This document shows, one piece after another, positions 1 through 6,568 of a DNA stretch of 64,000 nucleotides. The stretch is from SM23-28-2 sp964512285. GTDB lineage: Bacteria; Chloroflexota; Dehalococcoidia; SM23-28-2. A program made the position numbers and the translations under genes. Location of the stretch: assembly GCA_964512285.1 (NCBI GenBank), contig CAZEJO010000006.1, forward strand, positions 13,569 to 77,568, read 5' to 3'. Within the stretch, counting starts at the first letter, position 1; every line of letters begins with the position of its first letter. The notes under the pieces were generated by a model. That model ran no database searches and had not been told where the DNA came from. It saw only the letters and a list, made by a program, of their open reading frames with translations.

Positions 1-1308
1 CTCCTTGGGGTCGCAGTCGGTCATCTGCATGAAAATACGGCCCCCTCCCTCCAATTCAATCACAATCCTGGGGACGGGGGTATTCAGGTACTCGCCACCC
101 ACCAGATGGTCGAGGGTAAAGGTGAACACTGTCCCCTTGTGGGGCAGCTTGGCCTGGTCCAGTTCATCCTTTGTTCCACACTCCACGCACACCCGCGGCG
201 GCGGGTACTGCACCGTGCCGCACTTGCGGCAGCGGGCGCCGTAGAGGGCCAGCTCCATCTTGCTGTCCCGCCAGTAGGTAACAGGCGACGACTTGGGAAC
301 AAACCTATCCCTTTCCATGAGCTTCCGGAAGGACACGTAGGCGTTGTAGTTGGGAAGCATCCGCTTGTTCATGAGGTAGGTTTGAAGCGGTCTCTTGCCG
401 GCGACGGCAGGGAAGGCATCGTTGACCTCCACCAGGAAGGCATCAGCGCCGTCACCGTAGTTGGCCACCAGGAGCTTGTCGCCGGCCTTGGCTCCATCCA
501 GGGCCGCCGCCAGCATCATCAGCACCTGGGGCGTGCCTGTGTTGCCCAGCAAGAGGAAGCCTGTGTCCTGAATCTGAGGCATCTCCAGGCCTAGCTGACG
601 GCCGAGGGCAATGTGGGCACGGGGGTCGCCAGCGGAAAAGACCCCCTTGCTTATATCCTTGGGGCCAACGCCCTCCTTCTCTGCTAGCGCCTTGGCCGCG
701 GTCACCATGCTGGCCATGTAGCCGTACTGGGTCTCCAGTTTAGGCTCAAAGGCACGAACGTAGCGGTCGTCGGAGCGTCGCCAGGGGCCGATGACCTCGC
801 TGGTGACGGACTGGAAGCCACGAACAGTCGCTGGGCCTTCCTTGGATAGCAGGAAGGCGGCGGCGCCGTCGCCCAGCAACTGCTCCCACATCGTCTCCGG
901 CTCGGCCGGACGATTGTCCGCTGCCACCACCAGTACGCTCTTGGCCGAGCCGCTCTCGATGGCGTCGTAGGCCGCCCTCATGGCTACGGTGGCCGAGCGA
1001 AGGGAATCAGTGAAATCGGCCGTAAAGATATCCTGGCGCAGGTCCAGGGCGCCAGCAACCACGGAAGCGCACTGTTTCTCAGTATAGGGCGGAGTGGTGC
1101 TGGCGAAGTAGACGCCGTCGATAGTGGCGGGGTCGATGCCTGCTAAGCACTCGAAGGCAGCGGCGACGGCCATGGTGATGCTGTCTTCGTCGGCGTTGGC
1201 CACCGAGCGCTCGCCGGGTACCCCAGGGATGCCCCAAGCTTGGGCCATCTCCTGACGTCCCAGGCGGTACGTGGGTATGTAGGCTCCGTAGGATGCTATT
1301 GCTACCAT
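1..1308 (-). CDS. HMG-CoA synthase-like thiolase-fold protein with C-terminal zinc ribbon/OB domain (partial)
   Basis: The reading frame is open from an ATG at 1308, preceded by GGAGG, to the left edge, so the C-terminus is missing; 436 residues are visible. The N-terminal two thirds resemble the hydroxymethylglutaryl-CoA synthase family (start MVAIASYGAYIPTYR, then SVLVVAADNRPAEPE and a GNTGTPQ segment). The last 90 residues form a rubredoxin-like zinc ribbon (CRKCG and CVECG) running into a DUF35-type OB fold, seen in acyl-CoA-associated proteins. Where archaeal HMG-CoA synthases carry their nucleophilic Cys (ACKAGT-like), this protein reads DSLRSAT and has no Cys, so mevalonate synthesis is unlikely. 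The substrate is unknown, but an acyl-CoA or acyl-carrier ligand is a fair guess. It lies last in a minus-strand run behind lipA. Confidence 0.8.
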   Translation of the reverse strand, partial: MVAIASYGAYIPTYRLGRQEMAQAWGIPGVPGERSVANADEDSITMAVAAAFECLAGIDPATIDGVYFASTTPPYTEKQCASVVAGALDLRQDIFTADFTDSLRSATVAMRAAYDAIESGSAKSVLVVAADNRPAEPETMWEQLLGDGAAAFLLSKEGPATVRGFQSVTSEVIGPWRRSDDRYVRAFEPKLETQYGYMASMVTAAKALAEKEGVGPKDISKGVFSAGDPRAHIALGRQLGLEMPQIQDTGFLLLGNTGTPQVLMMLAAALDGAKAGDKLLVANYGDGADAFLVEVNDAFPAVAGKRPLQTYLMNKRMLPNYNAYVSFRKLMERDRFVPKSSPVTYWRDSKMELALYGARCRKCGTVQYPPPRVCVECGTKDELDQAKLPHKGTVFTFTLDHLVGGEYLNTPVPRIVIELEGGGRIFMQMTDCDPKE

Positions 1309-1355
1309 TCGACCCTCCTCAGTTCACAACCGGCATGGTTAATGCCGCGTCTTGG

Positions 1356-1562
1356 CTATGTGCGACAACAGGTGCGTAGGGTGGGGTCGTAGTAAGAGCA
1401 GAAGGCGTCGTCCCAATAGGGATCCTCGAAAAGAAACCCCTCCGCCGGGTCGTCGTTACTCCTGGCAGCCTCCTCGCTCTCGATGGGGCGCTCTTTGGTC
1501 TGCGCTCGGGGCGCTCGTGCCTTTTTCGCCTTTGCTTTGCGGGCCTTGTTGACGTTCTTCAT
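1356..1562 (-). CDS. small basic-to-acidic hypothetical protein
   Basis: This 68-residue ORF sits between lipA and the HMG-CoA-synthase-like gene on the same strand, with short gaps on both sides. An AAAGGA lies about 11 bases before the ATG. The first 25 residues are Lys/Arg/Ala rich, the middle is acidic, and the C-terminus is aromatic with three cysteines (FCSYYDPTLRTCCRT). I do not recognise the family. The composition could be chance in GC-rich DNA; spacing and ribosome site are the main support. Confidence 0.4.
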   Translation of the reverse strand: MKNVNKARKAKAKKARAPRAQTKERPIESEEAARSNDDPAEGFLFEDPYWDDAFCSYYDPTLRTCCRT

Positions 1563-1584
1563 CGAAAGTGAATCCTTTCACAGT

Positions 1585-2496
1585 CTACCTCAGGGGTTGC
1601 TTGACAACAAGGTCAAAAGTATTCTGGATTTGCCTTTCGGCATGGTAGGAACTGCGCACCAGCGGCCCTGCCTCCACGTGGCGGAATCCTAGCCGCTGGC
1701 CCTCCTCGGCCAGTTCCCGGAACTCCGAGGGCCGGTAGTAGCGAGCCACCGGCAGTTGCTTGGGCGTGGGCTGCAAGTACTGGCCGATGGTCAGAATGTC
1801 ACAGCCAACCGCCGTCAGGTCAGCCATGGCCTGCAACAGTTCTTCGCGCGTCTCCCCCAGGCCCACCATCAGGCCGCTCTTGGTGGGGATTGCTGGATCG
1901 AGGGCCTTGGCCCTGGCCAGAAGCTCCAGCGAACGCTTATACATCGCGCTGGGGCGCACCCGCGGGTAGAGACGATGCACTGTCTCCAGGTTGTGGTTGA
2001 GGATGTCCGGCCGCGCCGCTACGAGCGTGGCCAGCGCCTGTTGCGAGCCCTGGAAATCGGGCACGAGCACCTCCACGCTGGTGCTCAGCGACAGGCGGCG
2101 AATGTGGTGGACAACGTCGACGAAGACGGCTGCACCGCCGTCGGGTAGGTCGTCGCGGCTGACGGAGGTGATGACGGCGTGCCTCAAGCCCAGACGACGC
2201 ACGACCTCGGCCACTCGCAGGGGCTCTTCGCTGTCCAGGCCGAGCGGATGCCCGCTTCTGACCGCACAGAAGCGGCAGGCGCGGGTGCATATGTTGCCCA
2301 GGATCATGAACGTGGCGGTGCCGGCCTGGAAGCACTCGCCAATGTTGGGGCAGCGAGCCTCCTCGCACACGGTGTGCAGGCCTGAGGCTCGCAACATGGC
2401 CTTCAGGCGCAAGTAGCGCGGCTGGCCGGGGAAGGGCACCTTCAGCCACGCTGGCTTGCGCGGCCGCTGCTGGCTGGTCAATCGCTCGCTGGCCAT
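1585..2496 (-). CDS. lipA: lipoyl synthase LipA
   Basis: This radical SAM enzyme inserts two sulfurs into octanoyl chains on lipoyl domains of 2-oxoacid dehydrogenases and the glycine cleavage H protein. Both iron-sulfur motifs are present: the auxiliary-cluster set CEEARCPNIGEC near residue 45 and the radical SAM CTRACRFC near residue 70. SRDDLPDGG, LNHNLET and TKSGLMVGLGE are also typical. The ATG at 2496 (MASERLTS) gives 303 residues, close to the family's usual length; an in-frame ATG at 2520 would add eight residues, and neither has a clear ribosome site. No lipB or lplA is adjacent, so the octanoyl donor enzyme must be elsewhere. Confidence 0.95.
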   Translation of the reverse strand: MASERLTSQQRPRKPAWLKVPFPGQPRYLRLKAMLRASGLHTVCEEARCPNIGECFQAGTATFMILGNICTRACRFCAVRSGHPLGLDSEEPLRVAEVVRRLGLRHAVITSVSRDDLPDGGAAVFVDVVHHIRRLSLSTSVEVLVPDFQGSQQALATLVAARPDILNHNLETVHRLYPRVRPSAMYKRSLELLARAKALDPAIPTKSGLMVGLGETREELLQAMADLTAVGCDILTIGQYLQPTPKQLPVARYYRPSEFRELAEEGQRLGFRHVEAGPLVRSSYHAERQIQNTFDLVVKQPLR

Positions 2497-2561
2497 CGGT
2501 ACCCACAATGATAACACCATCGAGCCTTTTCAGCGCGCTCAGGAAGAGATAGCCTCCGGCG

Positions 2562-2695
2562 CGACGCACAACCCCCACGATCTGTTAGCAGCCCCGCACG
2601 GCTCAGGGCAAAAACTAACCATTTGTATACCTTCGCTTCACCGGTTGGCATCCTCTGTCAACCGCTATCTTCACCTGGGCATGTCATGCTGAAAG
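2562..2695. repeat. direct repeat copy A, about 134 bp
   Basis: This noncoding unit recurs downstream with a constant offset of 245 bases at both ends. Shared blocks include GACGCACAACCCCCACGATC, CTGTTA.CAGCC, AACCATTT.TATAC and a CACCT.GGCATG.CA.GCTGAA end. The copies differ by scattered substitutions, so the duplication is old or under weak constraint. Together the copies account for most of the 2521-2944 gap, in which I see no gene. Confidence 0.75.
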
Positions 2696-2806
2696 TGAGC
2701 CGTCGCGAAGTGGATGGAACAACGGCGCTGCTCGGCGGCCTTCGTCGGCCGACCCAAAGCGATCCTACCGTCTAACCGCGACGAGCTCTCGAAAGTAGCC
2801 CCGCCA

Positions 2807-2940
2807 CGACGCACAACCCCCACGATCTGTTAACAGCCTCCGACAGGTCAGACAACAACTCAACCATTTATACACTCGCGGTTCACTGCTTGTCGCTCGC
2901 TCTTAACCGCCAGTTTCACCTTGGCATGACACGCTGAAGT
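2807..2940. repeat. direct repeat copy B, about 134 bp
   Basis: This is the second copy of the unit at 2562-2695, ending four bases before the metalloprotease start codon. It supplies that gene's whole immediate 5' region, and no good Shine-Dalgarno is visible there. Each copy contains an AACCATTT.TATAC block that resembles a -10 element, but without a convincing -35. Confidence 0.75.
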
Positions 2941-2944
2941 TGAC

Positions 2945-4204
2945 ATGATTATTCGGTGCGCGGCGCTGGCGGCGGTGGTGGTTTCGGCCCTGGCCTTTGT
3001 TGTAGTCCCAACCTCGGCAGGGAGCGCCGCAGATACCACCAGCCCCACAGTCCACGTCCTCTACTTCAGAGCTCAGGACGATCCCCTGGACCAGACTCTG
3101 CTGGCAGCAGTTGAAGAGGGGCTCGAAGACGTCCGCCGCTGGTATGGGCAGCAAGTGGGCAAGACCTTCCGGCGTGACACCATCGTCGAGGTGGTTGGCC
3201 AGAGGACCATCGTCGAGTACTGTAGCGACCTCATCTGCCAGCCCATCAGCGAATGGGTTGCCGCCTTCCATGCGGTGGTGGGCGAGCTGGAAGAGCGCGG
3301 CTACGTGAACCGAGACGACCCCCATTCGGTCTACCTCGTGGCCGTGCAGACCTACGAGATCAGCTCGAGCCTGGGCGACCCCGGCGGAGCCTGGTTCTCA
3401 AGCGACGGCGGTGGTGTGGCCACCATCGGACGTCGGGAGTTGCTGGAAATAGCCGCCGACTGCCAAGACGACTGCTATACCAGGAACAGGGCCTTGGGCA
3501 TTCTTGCCCACGAGCTAGGCCACGCGTTCAACCTCCCCCATCCCCATGAGGACCTGTACTCCGGTGGTGCCGATCCTTGCGATGAGTATTGTGATCGGAC
3601 CGTAATGTGGGCCTATCCTAAGTACCCCCACGTTGGCCTTCTCGACGTGCCGGAGCACCCGGAGGTAGATGCGCTGCGCCACAACCCCATCTTCAGCCTG
3701 GATGTGGAAACCGTTCACCTCAGCCCTGGCTGGAACCTTGTCTCGCTTCCCCTGGAGCCGCAGCCCGCGGCCATTGCTTCCGTGCTATCGAGCCTGGAGG
3801 GCAGCTACGATGCCGTCTACGGCTGGGACGCCACCGCCGGCAGCTACCGGTCATTCTTCGGAGCCGGCGGCAACCTCGACCGCCTGGACGAGACCATGGG
3901 CTTCTGGGTATGCATGAAGGATGAGGCGACCCTATCGGTAGTGGGAGAAGCGCTCGGCCCGGTCCAGATCCCACTGGTGGAAGGCTGGAACCTCATTGGC
4001 TACCCGTGGCACGCGCCGCTGCCCCCGCAGGAGGCGCTGGCCTCTATCGACGGCAACTATGACATCGTCTACGGCTGGGACCCCTCGACCGGCTCATGGC
4101 TGTCCTATGATCCGGGCCTGGGCCGCGGTACGCTGAAGGACATGGAGCCCGGCCAGGGCTACTGGGTGTATGCCAGCCGCGACTCCGTCCTGACGATTGG
4201 GTAG
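2945..4204 (+). CDS. secreted zinc metalloprotease with two C-terminal GWN/YGWD repeats
   Basis: A signal peptide (about residues 1-28, ending near TSAGSAAD) marks export. The zinc motif HELGHAFNLPH at residues 189-199 fits the HExxHxxGxxH-type metzincin pattern closely, with Phe-Asn replacing part of the usual spacing, and MWAYP about 35 residues later may be the Met-turn. Six or more cysteines lie around the catalytic domain (YCSDLICQP, CQDDC, CDEYC), suggesting disulfides. The last 165 residues are two tandem units of about 80 (from residues 256 and 341), each with GWNL near its start, then YGWD, then a G.FWV or GYWV end. Such repeats occur at the C-termini of surface proteins. The physiological substrate cannot be read from sequence. 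Confidence 0.8.
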   Translation: MIIRCAALAAVVVSALAFVVVPTSAGSAADTTSPTVHVLYFRAQDDPLDQTLLAAVEEGLEDVRRWYGQQVGKTFRRDTIVEVVGQRTIVEYCSDLICQPISEWVAAFHAVVGELEERGYVNRDDPHSVYLVAVQTYEISSSLGDPGGAWFSSDGGGVATIGRRELLEIAADCQDDCYTRNRALGILAHELGHAFNLPHPHEDLYSGGADPCDEYCDRTVMWAYPKYPHVGLLDVPEHPEVDALRHNPIFSLDVETVHLSPGWNLVSLPLEPQPAAIASVLSSLEGSYDAVYGWDATAGSYRSFFGAGGNLDRLDETMGFWVCMKDEATLSVVGEALGPVQIPLVEGWNLIGYPWHAPLPPQEALASIDGNYDIVYGWDPSTGSWLSYDPGLGRGTLKDMEPGQGYWVYASRDSVLTIG

Positions 4205-4257
4205 CCTTCGCCGACGGCGGCGGAAAGCTCGCAGGCTCAGGGCCTAGCCTCCCAATG

Positions 4258-4276
4258 CCATCTTGCGCTAAGATGG
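4258..4276 (+). promoter_or_regulatory. inverted repeat upstream of glnA
   Basis: CCATCTT and AAGATGG form a perfect 7-base inverted repeat around GCGCT, about 27 bases before the glnA start. The TAAGAT inside it resembles a -10 box, so it could be an operator over a promoter or a 5'-UTR hairpin. No good -35 is found at the right distance. Confidence 0.4.
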
Positions 4277-4302
4277 TGCCACCGCAGGGGGAGGTTGGCG
4301 CT

Positions 4303-5634
4303 ATGAGCAGCGACGAAAGCAAGGAATACGTCCTCCGGATGGCCAAAGAGCAGGATGTGAAGTTCATCCGTTTGTGGTTCACTGACATCCTGGGCAACCT
4401 CAAGAGCGTGGCCATCACGGTGGAGGAACTGGAAGGAGCTCTGGAGGAGGGCATCGGCTTTGACGGCTCCTCGATCGAAGGCTTTGCCCGCATCGACGAG
4501 AGCGACATGGTGGCCATGCCCGACCCCAATACCTTCGTCATCCTCCCCTGGCGCCCCGCCGAGAATCGGGTGGCCCGCGTCGTCTGCGACATCCTTCACC
4601 CCGGCGGCCAGCCCTTCGAGGGGGACCCCCGCTATATCCTCAAGCGCAACCTCAAGCGTGCCTCCGATTTGGGCTACACCTTCTATGTCGCGCCCGAGCT
4701 AGAGTACTTCTACTTCGCCAACGCCGAGGGCACCACCGTTCTGGATAGGGGCGGCTACTTCGACCTCACGCCCCTGGACGCTGCTACCGACCTGCGGCGG
4801 GAGACCGTCCTGGCCCTCGAGGAGGTGGGCATCGGTGTGGAGGCCAGTCACCACGAGGTGGCCCCCAGTCAGCACGAGATCGACCTGCGCTACACCGATG
4901 CTCTCACTATGGCCGACAACACCATGACCTATCGCCTGGTAGTCAAAGAGGTCGCCATCAGGCATGGCGTCTACGCCACCTTCATGCCCAAGCCCCTGGC
5001 CGACCAGAACGGCAGCGGCATGCACGTCCATCAGTCCCTGTTCCGGGGCGAGCGCAACGCCTTCTTCGACGCCAACGATAAATATCACGTATCGCCCCTC
5101 GCCAAGAGTTACATCGCCGGTCTGCTCCACCACGCCCGCGAGATAACCATCGTCACCAACCAGTGGGTGAACTCCTACAAGCGACTGGTGGCGGGCTATG
5201 AGGCGCCGGTCTATCTCTCCTGGGCCATGCGCAATCGCTCCGACCTCATTCGCGTGCCCGAATACAAGCCGGGTAAGGAGAATGACGTGCGCATCGAGTA
5301 CCGCTCTCCCGATCCAGCCTGCAACCCCTACCTGGTCTTCGCCGTGATGCTGGCAGCCGGCCTGGAGGGCATCGAGAAGGAGTACCCCTGCCCGGAGCCG
5401 GTGGAGGAGAACGTCTTTGAGATGCCGGTTGAGGAGCGGGAGCGACGGGGCATCGCTCACCTGCCGGGCAGCCTCTTCGAGGCGATCGAGCTGGCCGAGC
5501 AGAGCGAGCTACTGCGGCGCTGCCTGGGCGACCACCTGTACGAAAGCCTTATCAAGAACAAGCTCATCGAGTGGAGGGATTACCGTCACCACGTGACGGA
5601 CTACGAGATCAAGCGCTATTTGCCCGTTCTGTAG
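4303..5634 (+). CDS. glnA: glutamine synthetase, type I
   Basis: This enzyme forms glutamine from glutamate, ammonia and ATP as a dodecamer. The ATG at 4303 follows GGGGGAGG and gives 443 residues, typical for GSI; an upstream in-frame ATG at 4255 would add an unlikely extension. Signatures are FTDILGNLKS, GFDGSSIEGF, ELEYFYF, NGSGMHVHQS and RNRSDLIRVP. At the position of the adenylylated Tyr of GSI-beta enzymes (NLYDL) this protein has NVFEM, with Phe, so control by adenylylation looks impossible. Control may lie at the mRNA level: an inverted repeat lies just upstream and a small-RNA gene lies just downstream on the other strand. Confidence 0.97.
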   Translation: MSSDESKEYVLRMAKEQDVKFIRLWFTDILGNLKSVAITVEELEGALEEGIGFDGSSIEGFARIDESDMVAMPDPNTFVILPWRPAENRVARVVCDILHPGGQPFEGDPRYILKRNLKRASDLGYTFYVAPELEYFYFANAEGTTVLDRGGYFDLTPLDAATDLRRETVLALEEVGIGVEASHHEVAPSQHEIDLRYTDALTMADNTMTYRLVVKEVAIRHGVYATFMPKPLADQNGSGMHVHQSLFRGERNAFFDANDKYHVSPLAKSYIAGLLHHAREITIVTNQWVNSYKRLVAGYEAPVYLSWAMRNRSDLIRVPEYKPGKENDVRIEYRSPDPACNPYLVFAVMLAAGLEGIEKEYPCPEPVEENVFEMPVEERERRGIAHLPGSLFEAIELAEQSELLRRCLGDHLYESLIKNKLIEWRDYRHHVTDYEIKRYLPVL

Positions 5635-5661
5635 AGGCTGAGCTCGTCGGCCAGAAAAAGG

Positions 5662-5690
5662 GGCCTGAGCACATCTGCTCGGGCCTTTCC
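5662..5690 (+). terminator. probable glnA terminator
   Basis: GGCCTGAGCA and TGCTCGGGCC form a 10-base stem (one G-T pair) around CATC, followed by TTTCC. It lies 28 bases after the glnA stop. The T run is short, so termination may be incomplete. Confidence 0.6.
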
Positions 5691-5734
5691 CATGGTAACG
5701 CCAACGTCCGCAAGTTGGTATGTTCCAGGCCAAA

Positions 5735-5767
5735 AAGAAAACCCACCGTCGCCTAAGCGAAGGTGGG
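5735..5767 (-). terminator. rho-independent terminator of the small RNA
   Basis: Read on the minus strand, CCCACC(T)TCGC, loop TTAG and GCGA(C)GGTGGG form a stem of ten pairs followed directly by TTTTCTTTTT. The plus-strand reading is followed by GAGGTAAT, so only the minus orientation has a U tract. Confidence 0.8.
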
Positions 5768-5814
5768 GAGGTAATAAGCCCGGCATCAGCTAGTTGATAC
5801 CGGGGAGTTCATCC
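5735..5814 (-). ncRNA. candidate small RNA, about 80 nt, convergent with glnA
   Basis: The minus strand carries a complete small transcription unit: a near-consensus promoter at 5821-5848, a predicted start near 5814, a first hairpin (CCCCGGTATCA with TGATGCCGGG), a single-stranded TTATTACCTC linker, and a strong terminator (CCCACC...GGTGGG with an inner TCGC/GCGA stem, then TTTTCTTTTT). No gene follows on that strand, since glnA is convergent. The linker carries ACCTCCCC, complementary to GGGGAGGT in the glnA Shine-Dalgarno, although any strong site would match. A seven-codon ORF (MNSPVSTS) is also possible. The family is unknown to me. Confidence 0.6.
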
Positions 5815-5820
5815 ACTAAG

Positions 5821-5848
5821 ATCTTACAGCCCCCAGGATAATTGTCAA
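5821..5848 (-). promoter_or_regulatory. promoter of the small RNA
   Basis: On the minus strand TTGACA (5848-5843) is separated by 16 bases from TAAGAT (5826-5821), a strong housekeeping-sigma promoter. Its only downstream target is the short RNA ending at the terminator near 5735. Confidence 0.75.
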
Positions 5849-5918
5849 GGGGGTTAAGCAGAAAAATGTCCTGCCATCGATCCTGCAATCAGCGCTCGTC
5901 GAGAAGGGACCCGTTTCG

Positions 5919-6479
5919 ATGGATCGGGTAATGGTCTTCATTGACGGCAGCAATCTCTATTACGGACTGAAAGAGGCCTTGGGACATGCACGAGTTGACT
6001 TCCAACGCTTCTGCTCCCTGCTGGGTGGTTCAAGCCGAAGGCTCGTACATGCACATTATTACAACGTTCCGTTGAGGCAGGTGGATGACCCGGTGCGATA
6101 TGCAGGGCAACAGAAGTTCTTGGCTCAGCTTCGTAAGATTCCGTATTTCACCATTCATCTTGGCAGGCTTGTGGACAGGGAAAGGGAAGAGACCTGCCCT
6201 CAATGCTCAGCGAAGTACACGGTGAAGTACCAGACAGAGAAGGGCGTTGATGTCCAAATAGCCTCTCATATGCTTACGTTTGCTTTCGACAACCAGTACG
6301 ACACAGCTATTCTAGTAAGTCAAGATGGTGACTTCGCTCCCGTTGTTGCCGAGATCCTACGGCTGAACAAGCAAGTTGAGAATGCGGAGTTTCCTCACAG
6401 GCTACCGAGCTTTCTCTCAAGGGCTTGTTCACGTGTTACTCGTTTAGATGGCCCGTTTCTTCAGGGTTGCGCCTTTTGA
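5919..6479 (+). CDS. NYN-domain (LabA/DUF88-type) PIN-like nuclease
   Basis: The 186-residue protein matches the NYN fold: FIDGSNLYYG at the N-terminus, KGVDVQIASHML in the middle and LVSQDGDFAPVV before the last strand, giving the acidic metal-binding residues of this RNase-like family. A CPQC pair at about residue 90 is an extra. AGAAGGGA lies at a good distance before the ATG. The base composition is visibly lower in GC than that of its neighbours, suggesting acquisition. The RNA substrate is unknown. Confidence 0.85.
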   Translation: MDRVMVFIDGSNLYYGLKEALGHARVDFQRFCSLLGGSSRRLVHAHYYNVPLRQVDDPVRYAGQQKFLAQLRKIPYFTIHLGRLVDREREETCPQCSAKYTVKYQTEKGVDVQIASHMLTFAFDNQYDTAILVSQDGDFAPVVAEILRLNKQVENAEFPHRLPSFLSRACSRVTRLDGPFLQGCAF

Positions 6480-6568
6480 TGTCGGAGATTTGCCTTTCTC
6501 CGCCTTTCTCATTGCCCCCTTGGGGAGGCCGGACCACCGCTGCCCGGGCCGCCGCGTTGCAGTAAGGT

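Noticed and set aside
5742..5767. Hairpin as a plus-strand glnA terminator
   Set aside because: On the plus strand it is followed by a purine-rich stretch with no U tract; the terminator orientation is minus.
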